Positions 57,844 to 64,000 of a stretch of 64,000 nucleotides of DNA are shown here, in pieces. Position 1 is the first letter of the stretch; every line of letters begins with the position of its first letter. The notes below the pieces were generated by a model. It was not told the origin of the DNA. It saw only the letters and a program-made list of their open reading frames with translations, and made no database searches. Position numbers and translations under genes: made by a program. Source of the DNA: an uncultured Eubacteriales bacterium (lineage in GTDB: Bacteria; Bacillota; Clostridia; Peptostreptococcales; Anaerovoracaceae); assembly GCA_902773665.1 (NCBI GenBank), contig CACYFF010000010.1, positions 1 to 64,000 on the forward strand, in the 5' to 3' direction.

Positions 57844-59406
57844 CTACCCTCTGTATTCCACTTCTTCGCTGTCGGCCAGCGCTTCGCTCTGGGGCACCAG
57901 CACCCGCTTGCTGTAGCAGGAGAAGGCGTCGTCCACCAGTTTTCTGTCCGGTGACGGGGTCACTGCAGAAACGATCGGCACCAGAATGAGTCCCGCCAGC
58001 ATGCAGAACGCGCCGGCGTTGATCGGCGACTGCAGGAGCGCCGGGAAGCTGCTGCGCACGAAGATGTTGGCGATCATCACCACGGAGGAGAAGATGAAGC
58101 TGACCCAGCAGGCGGCCTTCGTCGTCTTCTTCCAGTACAGCCCATAGAGGAACGGCGCCAGGAAAGCCCCAGCCAGCGCGCCCCAGGACACGCCCATCAG
58201 CTGCGCGATAAACGTTACGCTACTCTTGTACTGGATGATGGCCAGCACGACGGAGATCGCGATGAACACGACGATGAGCGCCCGCATGATGACGAGCTGT
58301 TTCTTCTCGTCCATATCCTTTACGACGCGGCCCTTCAGAAGATCCAGCGTAAGCGTGGAGCTGGAGGTGAGCACCAGGGAGGACAGCGTGGACATGGAGG
58401 CGGACAGCACGAGGATGACCACCACAGCGATCAGAATGTCGGGAAGACCGGACAGCATCGTGGGCACGACGGAGTCGAAGCCATTGGCTGCGATGTCGAT
58501 CTTGTCGGAGAACAGCCGGCCGAAACCGCCCAGGAAATAGCAGCCGCCCGCCACGATAAAGGCGAAGATGGTCGAGATGATCATGCCTTTATTGATGGCG
58601 CCTTCGCTCTTGATGGCGTAGAACTTCTGCACCATCTGCGGCAGGCCCCAGGTGCCCAGGGATGTGAGGATGACCACACCCAGCAGATTGAGAGGATCCG
58701 GGCCGAAGAAGGAATTGAAGACGCCGGGAGCGGCAGATACGGTCTCGTCGGAGATCTGCGCCAGGCCTTCCAGCGCAGCAAGGAAACCGCCCTGGCTCTT
58801 CAGCACCGCGCCGATAACGGCGCAGATGCCGAACACCATGATGATGCCCTGGATAAAGTCGTTGATCGCTGTCGCCATGTAGCCGCCGGCGATGACGTAA
58901 ACGCCCGTAAGGATCGCCATGACGATGACGCACACGGAATAATCGATGTTGAAGGCCATACCGAACAGACGGGACAGGCCGTTGTAGAGGCTTGCGGTAT
59001 ACGGAATGAGGAAGATGAAGATGATGACCGAAGAGCAGATCTTGAGCGCCGGGCTGTCGAACCGGGCGGAGAAGAACTGCGGCATCGTGGCGCTGTTGAG
59101 ATGCTGGGTCATGATGCGCGTGCGCCGGCCCAGGATCGCCCAGGCCATAAAGGAGCCGATGAGGGCGTTGCCGATCCCCACCCAGGTGGACGCAATGCCG
59201 TATTTCCAGCCGAACTGGCCGGCGTAGCCGACGAAGATAACAGCGGAGAAATACGAAGTGCCGTATGCGAAGGCCGTAAGCCAGGGGCCGACGGAACGTC
59301 CGCCCAGCACGAAGCCGTCGACATTGGTCGCGTTGCGGCGGCAGTACATGCCGATGCCTACCATGATGCCGAAAAACACTACGAGCATGAGTACTTTGAT
59401 GAACAT
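57844..59406 (-). CDS. Sodium:solute symporter (SSS family)
   Basis: 520 residues, about 13 membrane helices. Family features: NVDGFVLGGRSVGPWLTAFAYGTSYFSAVIFVGYAGQFGWKYG, TASLYNGLSRLFGMAF, VIAGGYMATAINDFIQGIIM and STLSSLVLTSSSTLTLDLLKG near helix 9, where SS-STL is typical of the sodium site. PutP/PanF-like; a carboxylate or amino acid is a likely substrate. Its control region carries two copies of the motif found before the ior and acyl-CoA synthetase genes, which suggests that it imports the starting acid or amino acid. RBS AGAAAGGACGC. Confidence 0.93.
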   Translation of the reverse strand: MFIKVLMLVVFFGIMVGIGMYCRRNATNVDGFVLGGRSVGPWLTAFAYGTSYFSAVIFVGYAGQFGWKYGIASTWVGIGNALIGSFMAWAILGRRTRIMTQHLNSATMPQFFSARFDSPALKICSSVIIFIFLIPYTASLYNGLSRLFGMAFNIDYSVCVIVMAILTGVYVIAGGYMATAINDFIQGIIMVFGICAVIGAVLKSQGGFLAALEGLAQISDETVSAAPGVFNSFFGPDPLNLLGVVILTSLGTWGLPQMVQKFYAIKSEGAINKGMIISTIFAFIVAGGCYFLGGFGRLFSDKIDIAANGFDSVVPTMLSGLPDILIAVVVILVLSASMSTLSSLVLTSSSTLTLDLLKGRVVKDMDEKKQLVIMRALIVVFIAISVVLAIIQYKSSVTFIAQLMGVSWGALAGAFLAPFLYGLYWKKTTKAACWVSFIFSSVVMIANIFVRSSFPALLQSPINAGAFCMLAGLILVPIVSAVTPSPDRKLVDDAFSCYSKRVLVPQSEALADSEEVEYRG

Positions 59407-59437
59407 TGCATTGCGTCCTTTCTGAAATGGGAGTTTG

Positions 59438-59480
59438 CTTTAACGCATTAAATCGTAACGCATAAAAGTGTAAAAGTCAA
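59438..59480 (-). promoter_or_regulatory. Symporter promoter with two operator copies
   Basis: Minus strand: TTGACT (59475-59480), 17 bases, TACGAT (59452-59457). On the same strand CTTTTATGCGTTACGA (59468-59453) and ATTTAATGCGTTAAAG (59453-59438) are two adjoining copies of the motif. They cover the spacer, -10 box and start region. Confidence 0.65.
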
Positions 59481-59492
59481 GCGTTGTTTGCA

Positions 59493-59520
59493 AGAAAAAA
59501 AAGGGTCTGCAAAAGACCCT
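59493..59520 (-). terminator. Terminator of the FecBCD-type operon
   Basis: AGGGTCT and AGACCCT pair with a 5-base loop; on the minus strand TTTTTTTT follows. A variant of the GGGGACGGTTC repeat (GACAGTCAGGAACCGTCACC) lies between it and the operon stop codon. Confidence 0.8.
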
Positions 59521-59553
59521 CAGAGTGGACAGTCAGGAACCGTCACCAACTGT

Positions 59554-60321
59554 TCATATATTCTCCCACTGCTTCAGCAGGCTCTGCATCCACGCTTTTA
59601 CGTCCATGCCGTAGGCGGCATCCAGATGGTCCGCATTCAGGACTTCCTGCACCGGGCCGAAGGCAACGGCTTCGCCCCGGTCCATCAACACGGCGGTACT
59701 GCCGTACGCCAACGCCAGGCTCAGGTCGTGGACCACGGAGATGACGGCCCTGCTCGGCTCTTTGCGCCATTCCTCGATCAGGGAGAACACCTGCTTCTGA
59801 TAGACCAGGTCCAAGTGGTTGGTCGGTTCATCCAGGATCAGTAGGTCCGGATCCTGGGCGAAGATCTGCGCAAGGAACACCCGCTGCAGCTCGCCGCCCG
59901 ACAATTTTAACACGGACTTATCCGCCAGGGCTTCCAGACCCGTAAGCGCCAGCGCCTGCTCCACCGCGTCGTCGTCCGCGTCGCTTTTTCCCGCGAAGAT
60001 CCCGGAGGAATAGGCGTAGCGGCCCAATCCCACGACTTCCCGGACAGAAAAAGCGTAGTTCACCGCATGGTTCTGCTCCAGCACGCCGATATGCCTGGCC
60101 AGTTCCTGAGATCTGTACTGCCGCACGTTCTTGCCGCAGAAAAACACGTCTCCCGTACTGGCTACGCTCTGGGCGATGGCGCTCACCACCGTGGATTTTC
60201 CGGCGCCGTTGGGGCCGGCGATCATCAGCCACTCCCCCTCTTCCACGGAAAAACTCACGTTCTTTACGATGTCCAGCGTGCCGTAGCGCACGCTTAGATC
60301 CTTCACTTCCAGCATGCGCAT
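59554..60321 (-). CDS. ABC transporter ATPase, FecE/BtuD type
   Basis: 255 residues from the ATG at 60321 (MRMLEVKDLSVRYG), seven bases after GGAGGG; the longer open frame upstream is only another frame of the permease. Walker A GPNGAGKS, signature LSGGELQRVFLAQ, Walker B LLILDEPTNHLDL, H-loop VVHDLSLAL. Typical of siderophore, haem or cobalamin importers. The ATG overlaps the permease stop by one base (TGATG). Confidence 0.92.
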   Translation of the reverse strand: MRMLEVKDLSVRYGTLDIVKNVSFSVEEGEWLMIAGPNGAGKSTVVSAIAQSVASTGDVFFCGKNVRQYRSQELARHIGVLEQNHAVNYAFSVREVVGLGRYAYSSGIFAGKSDADDDAVEQALALTGLEALADKSVLKLSGGELQRVFLAQIFAQDPDLLILDEPTNHLDLVYQKQVFSLIEEWRKEPSRAVISVVHDLSLALAYGSTAVLMDRGEAVAFGPVQEVLNADHLDAAYGMDVKAWMQSLLKQWENI

Positions 60322-61361
60322 CAGGAGACCCTCCTCGAACGGTAGAAGATGACGATAAACAGAACGGCGCCGATCAGGGATGTTACGACGCCGATAGGCA
60401 GCTGCAGGGGGTTGGCGATCATCCGGGCAGCCAGGTCGCAGAGCATCAGGAAACTCGCCCCGCCGAACAGGCAGGCCGGCATCAGTTTTGCGTGGTTTGG
60501 TCCCGTGATCATCCGGACGATGTGGGGGGTCACCAGGCCCACGAAACCGATCGTGCCGCCGATGGAGACGCACACCCCGATGAGGGCGGAGACCGCGATG
60601 AGCACCGTCAGCCGCACCCTGCGCACGTTAACGCCGATGTGCCTCGCGTTTTCTTCCCCCACCGCAAAGGCGTTCAGTTCCCTGTGCAGCCGCAGCAGAA
60701 CGCCGCCGCACAGGATGAGCGCCGCCAGCAGCACCAGGGCATTTTTGTAACTGCTTCCAGCCAGCGAGCCCATGGTCCAGAACGTAATGTTGTGGAGCTT
60801 GTCCGACGCGAACGTAAGGATGAGGGACAGCAGGCTCGAAACGAACATGGAGTAAATGACCCCGATCAGGATGATGCTGTTCGTGGACAGCGAATAATCC
60901 AGTTTATAGGCCAGCGACAGGATGATGACGATGGAAGCGAAGGCGAAGATCATGGCCATCACCATGGTGCCGGCGAAGGGAAGCGCCGGAAATGTAATGC
61001 CGAAGGCGATGGCGATGACCGCACCCAAAGACGCGCCGGAGGACACGCCCAGAGTGGACCCGTCCGCCAGCGGATTTTTTAACAATCCCTGCATGGCCGC
61101 GCCGCAGACCGACAGCGCAGCGCCTGTAAGCGCCACGCAGATGACGCGGGGCAGCCGGGATGCCAGGATGATGGAGGCGGAAGACGTGGACGGCGCCGCA
61201 TTGCCCTTCAGGGCGCCGGCAACGAGAGAGACCGTTTCGGAAAACGGAACGCTCACGCTGCCGACAGAGACGCACAGCACGAATACAGCCAGCATCACAC
61301 AGGCAAACGCCAGGTAAGCCAGCAGGGAAAAAGATTCAGTTTTCCGTCCGCTGCGCCCCAT
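60321..61361 (-). CDS. FecCD-family ABC permease
   Basis: 346 residues, around ten membrane helices. Motifs RLPRVICVALTGAALSVCGAAMQGLLKNPLADGSTLGVSSGASLGAVIAI and IGGTIGFVGLVTPHIVRMITGPNHAKLMPACLFGGA are diagnostic of FecCD/BtuC permeases. It would import an iron chelate, haem or corrinoid together with its neighbours. Start and stop each overlap the neighbours by one base. Confidence 0.94.
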   Translation of the reverse strand: MGRSGRKTESFSLLAYLAFACVMLAVFVLCVSVGSVSVPFSETVSLVAGALKGNAAPSTSSASIILASRLPRVICVALTGAALSVCGAAMQGLLKNPLADGSTLGVSSGASLGAVIAIAFGITFPALPFAGTMVMAMIFAFASIVIILSLAYKLDYSLSTNSIILIGVIYSMFVSSLLSLILTFASDKLHNITFWTMGSLAGSSYKNALVLLAALILCGGVLLRLHRELNAFAVGEENARHIGVNVRRVRLTVLIAVSALIGVCVSIGGTIGFVGLVTPHIVRMITGPNHAKLMPACLFGGASFLMLCDLAARMIANPLQLPIGVVTSLIGAVLFIVIFYRSRRVS

Positions 61362-62332
61362 TACGCGGCAGGCGCGAGCTCTCTCTCGTGCTCCACGACA
61401 AAGTTGTTCAGCAGGATGGCGCCGTCCTTCAGACGCGGCGTCGGACGGGACAGTTCGTTATCGACCAGGTTGAGGATGGCGCCGTTTTTCACGGCGGTCA
61501 CATTCTCCCAGCCCGTGCGGCTCATGATCTCTTCCACGGGAGTCGGGCCCTCGCCAAAGTACATCGTAATGGTGACGATATAGTCCGGGTTGCGCTCGAT
61601 CACCTGTTCTTCAGAGATCTCCGCCCAGCCTTCCACGTCGTCGAAGATGTTCTTCATGCCCAGCATCTCGGCGATCTCGTTCATAAAGGTGCCTTTGCCG
61701 GCAGTCCAGAGGCCGTATTCCAGCGGGGAGACCTCGAAATAGACGGTCTTGCCCCGGCCGGCGGTGCTGTTGGAAAGGTCTGCAAATGCCGCCTGCATAC
61801 TGACGATGACCTGCTCCGCTTCTTTTTCCTTGCCCATCAGTTTGCCGATCATCTCGACCGCGGTGTAGACGCCTTCGATGTCCTGAGCGTCGGAGACCAC
61901 GACCTTAATGCCGGCCTCCTCCAACTGCGCGATCTGCTCTTCGGTCTGCGCCATGGTGCTCATCAGCAGCACCTGGGGCTCCAGAGCGATGATCTGTTCG
62001 ATATTCGTATCGTAGCCGGACTGTACGGAGGGCACTTCCAGCACTTCTGCGGGATAGTCGCAATATTCCCCTCTTCCGACCAGCGTATCGCCGGCGCCGA
62101 CGGCGTAGAGGAATTCGCAGTCCGCCGCGGACAGGGCAACGACGCGGGTGGCGGGTTCATCCAGGGTGATCTCCCGGCCCGTCATATCGGTGACGGTGAT
62201 GGCAGCCTCTCCGGATCCTTCTGCTTCACCGGCAGGCTCTTCCGCAGGTTCGGTGCTGCCGGATGTGCAGGCAGCCAGAGACAGGGTCATGACCAGCGCA
62301 AGCAGCAGCGCCAACAGTTTCTTTGTGTTCAT
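61361..62332 (-). CDS. Periplasmic-binding-type lipoprotein (FecB/BtuF family)
   Basis: 323 residues from the ATG at 62332 (MNTKKLLALLLALVMTLSLAACTSG), a lipoprotein with the lipid Cys at about residue 22. The mature part has ITVTDMTGREITLDEPATRVVALSAADCEFLYAVGAGDTLVGRGEYCDYPAEV and IEQIIALEPQVLLMSTMAQTEEQIAQLEEAGIKVVV, standard for the family. The ligand cannot be read from the sequence. No cobalamin or other riboswitch precedes it; the CorA-like gene ends 23 bases upstream, so they may share a transcript. Confidence 0.93.
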   Translation of the reverse strand: MNTKKLLALLLALVMTLSLAACTSGSTEPAEEPAGEAEGSGEAAITVTDMTGREITLDEPATRVVALSAADCEFLYAVGAGDTLVGRGEYCDYPAEVLEVPSVQSGYDTNIEQIIALEPQVLLMSTMAQTEEQIAQLEEAGIKVVVSDAQDIEGVYTAVEMIGKLMGKEKEAEQVIVSMQAAFADLSNSTAGRGKTVYFEVSPLEYGLWTAGKGTFMNEIAEMLGMKNIFDDVEGWAEISEEQVIERNPDYIVTITMYFGEGPTPVEEIMSRTGWENVTAVKNGAILNLVDNELSRPTPRLKDGAILLNNFVVEHERELAPAA

Positions 62333-62355
62333 AGAGTTCTTTTTCCTTTCTTTTT

Positions 62356-63123
62356 CTATAGCCACTTATTTTTCTTAAACAGCCATATCATAAACGCCAC
62401 GATGGCGATGCTCAGACCGATGACGAAGGGATAGCCGTAAGGCCACTTGAATTCGGGCATCATCAGGTTCATGCCGTACCAGCCCGCGATGAGGGTGAGG
62501 GGCAGGAAGATGGACGTGACCACGGCGAAAAACTTCATTAAGCTGTTCTGCTCTATGTCCACCTGGGCCTCGTAAGACTGGCGGATCTGGTCCAGATATT
62601 CCTGGGTGCGCAGGATCTGGTTGAGCAGCTTATCGTATTTCTTTTCGATAAAGAGGAAATACTCGTCCGCCGCCATCAGTTCGTCCGTAAGGAGCTCCAT
62701 CTTTTCGAAATAGCGTTTGCAGCCCCAGACTTCCTTGCGGAAGCGGTGGATGAGCCGGAAATTCTCCTTCGTCTTCCCGTCCCCTTCGAACAGATCTTCC
62801 TCAAATTCGCCGATGCGGTTTTCCAGTTCCTCCAGGTGGCTCAAGTCGTCGGCGGACAGCGCGACGAGAAACTCGAAGAGTTCTTCTTTGCCGGTTCCTT
62901 CGACGCCTTTCGCAAATTTCCGTATGTCGGAACTTTCCGTCCAGAGCGACGTCTGCTGCGGAGTCATGTGCAGCAGCACAGGCGAATGATCCAGCCAGCG
63001 GAACGACAGCAAAAGGCCGCCCTGCCCTGTGCGGATCACATAGTCCCGGGTATGTTCTACTTTATCCAGCGTATCGGCATCGATCTGCTGCAGAAACAGG
63101 TCCCGTTCCTCTAAAACCTTCAC
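62356..63123 (-). CDS. CorA-like divalent metal transporter
   Basis: I start at the GTG at 63123 (then KVLEERDLFLQQIDADTLDKVEHTRDYVIRTGQGGLLL), eight bases after AAAGGAGGG; a longer frame to an ATG at 63177 has no such site. 255 residues: a soluble N-terminal alpha/beta domain, a long helix, and two C-terminal membrane helices, with the channel motif YGMNLMMPEF between them (the conserved GMN). CorA proteins carry magnesium, cobalt or nickel. First gene before the FecBCD-type importer. Confidence 0.9.
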   Translation of the reverse strand: MKVLEERDLFLQQIDADTLDKVEHTRDYVIRTGQGGLLLSFRWLDHSPVLLHMTPQQTSLWTESSDIRKFAKGVEGTGKEELFEFLVALSADDLSHLEELENRIGEFEEDLFEGDGKTKENFRLIHRFRKEVWGCKRYFEKMELLTDELMAADEYFLFIEKKYDKLLNQILRTQEYLDQIRQSYEAQVDIEQNSLMKFFAVVTSIFLPLTLIAGWYGMNLMMPEFKWPYGYPFVIGLSIAIVAFMIWLFKKNKWL

Positions 63124-63179
63124 TGCTGCCGCCCTCCTTTTCGTGTGTTTCATTATATCATAAAAGAACGGCGGCATCT

Positions 63180-63314
63180 GTCTATCTGCAGGGGCTGGGC
63201 ATGGAAAAGGATGAATTCGTCACGGGCGGGTTGATCCTGGGCTTTGGCGCTGACGACGGCCCGGTCCGCGGCGAGCGCAAACCGAAGGGCAACCCGCTAA
63301 TCTGGGTGGAATAA
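63180..63314 (+). pseudogene. C-terminal remnant of a nitroreductase
   Basis: The plus strand reads YLQGLGMEKDEFVTGGLIL then GFGADDGPVRGERKPKGN and ends PLIWVE before a TAA at 63312. This is the standard last 40 residues of FMN-dependent nitroreductases (GLGxxxxEFVxGGLxLGY...W.E). There is no matching N-terminal region upstream, which is taken by the divergent CorA-like gene. A terminator follows 10 bases later. I therefore read it as a deletion remnant. Confidence 0.75.
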
Positions 63315-63323
63315 AATCAAAAG

Positions 63324-63352
63324 AAAAAACCGTCCTGCCGGACGGTTTTTTT
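63324..63352. terminator. Bidirectional terminator
   Basis: CCGTCC and GGACGG, flanked by A and T tracts (AAAAAA..TTTTTTT), with a 4-base loop. Serves the nitroreductase remnant and probably the gene ending at 63401. Confidence 0.88.
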
Positions 63353-63400
63353 GTGTAAAGATTGCTATCGCAACAAGGATACGCTGCTGCCGTTTTGGCC

Positions 63401-64000
63401 TTACAGCTTTTTGCAGGTGAAGTCGTCGTATATCACGCAGTCGTCGCCGAATGTCAGTTTGAGCAGGCCGCCCTTGCGGCCAAACTCGTTCTCTCCGATG
63501 GGATAGAGCCGGAAGCTTATCTCATCCCCGTCTTCGTCTATAGCCTTGGCGTGAAGCTCGCCGTCCTTCAGAAAGACTTCGTCGACGATGAAGTCAGCAT
63601 CCTCAGGATGCTCGTATCTGCCGCAGCAGCTCGCCCACTTCGACTTGTCCGGATTCTTGATCGCGATATCCTCGAGGGAAACGATGGGCTCCGGTTCCTT
63701 GTCCCTTGCGATCGCTTCCATGCCATCCCAGTAGCCTAAATACGCTCTGACGTCCTGATAGTCCCGGCAGCTGAGTATCACAAGCACCCTGTCCGCGTCG
63801 ATGAAACGCTCGAACCAGGTAGCGACGCCCGGCATGCCGCCGCTGTGGCTGACGACGAGTCCTAGCTCCTTGTCGTGGCCGATGGCCCAGCCGAAGCCGT
63901 AGCCAAGCCCATCCTCCTCATCATAAACAGCATCCTCGCCGTTGTTCAGCTTTCCGGGGGTGTACATGAGCTGTTGATCTTCCTTTGTCAGCACCTTGCT
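63401..64000 (-). CDS. Beta-lactamase-family serine hydrolase, C-terminal part (cut by window edge)
   Basis: The frame is open to the window end, so the N-terminal part with the SxxK nucleophile is not visible. About 199 residues remain. ELGLVVSHSGGMPGVATWFERFIDADRVLVIL is the end of the class C beta-lactamase/penicillin-binding-type domain, where HSGG stands for the KTG-like third motif. A C-terminal lipocalin-like extension follows (SCCGRYEHPEDADFIVDEVF...ISFRLYPIGENEFGRKGG). Such proteins are esterases or D-aminopeptidases rather than true beta-lactamases. Confidence 0.85.
   Translation of the reverse strand, partial: SKVLTKEDQQLMYTPGKLNNGEDAVYDEEDGLGYGFGWAIGHDKELGLVVSHSGGMPGVATWFERFIDADRVLVILSCRDYQDVRAYLGYWDGMEAIARDKEPEPIVSLEDIAIKNPDKSKWASCCGRYEHPEDADFIVDEVFLKDGELHAKAIDEDGDEISFRLYPIGENEFGRKGGLLKLTFGDDCVIYDDFTCKKL

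Noticed and set aside
59554..60573. Longer form of the FecE-like ATPase starting at 60573
   Set aside because: The added 84 residues are an alternate-frame reading of the permease, Arg/Pro-rich; the ATG at 60321 has GGAGGG at the right distance.

Overview
The window looks like chromosomal DNA of a fairly GC-rich anaerobic member of the Bacillota (Clostridia). The evidence is a reverse-type rubrerythrin, an oxygen-sensitive indolepyruvate:ferredoxin oxidoreductase, two ferredoxin-domain aldo/keto reductases, a methionine gamma-lyase, Firmicutes-type wall-polymer genes (TagA/CpsF family, CsaB, TuaH-like) and AGGAGG ribosome binding sites. I cannot name the species. An amino-acid-fermenting Clostridia lineage is a reasonable guess. 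I saw no rRNA, tRNA or CRISPR array.

Layout. 1-6.4 kb (minus): a zinc-ribbon gene fragment at the edge, a YciI protein, a flavodoxin-type remnant, then an operon ftsE-ftsX-M23 peptidase-recJ-S41 protease read from a clear promoter at 6436-6464. 6.5-18.9 kb (minus): an envelope polysaccharide cluster holding a secreted phosphodiester glycosidase, a glycosyltransferase/CsaB fusion, a second glycosyltransferase, DUF4330, a ligase/polymerase, a UDP-sugar dehydrogenase, TagA/CpsF, split transketolase and a degenerate MinD-like ATPase. 19.1-19.7 kb: an apparently autoregulated DUF1836 gene.

19.84-24.91 kb is a visibly AT-richer accessory island bounded by two 155-bp direct repeats. It holds a four-gene operon of unknown function (wHTH-like protein; zinc-ribbon/TM/DUF6273 protein; tiny Cys4 protein; hypothetical protein), a divergent Xre regulator with a long palindromic operator between them, and a decayed nucleotidyltransferase. 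This is my best candidate for an undescribed system.

24.9-34.3 kb: a heterodimeric ABC exporter (minus), then a short ModA-like lipoprotein and a complete oligopeptide ABC importer (plus). 34.2-42.8 kb: housekeeping and amino-acid genes (FAH-family hydrolase, TrmO, HAD phosphatase, PucR regulator, methionine gamma-lyase, M20 amidohydrolase, alanine racemase). 43-47.5 kb: rubrerythrin, nitroreductase, MBL hydrolase, a ferredoxin-type aldo/keto reductase, a promoter-to-terminator unit that looks like a small RNA, and a PAP2-like protein. 47.5-50.6 kb: ribokinase, nucleoside hydrolase and another aldo/keto reductase.

50.7-59.4 kb is an aryl/branched acid catabolic block: acyl-CoA synthetase (minus), then YerC/TrpR-like regulator-iorA-iorB-paaK-ACT (plus), then an amidohydrolase and a sodium/solute symporter (minus). 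Five copies of one 16-bp motif sit in the two control regions of this block and probably tie it into one regulon. 59.5-63.1 kb: a FecBCD-type metal or siderophore importer behind a CorA-like gene. The window ends in a nitroreductase remnant and a partial beta-lactamase-family gene.

The region contains several gene remnants (flavodoxin, nucleotidyltransferase, rubrerythrin, nitroreductase) and two families of dispersed palindromic repeats, so it has been rearranged repeatedly.
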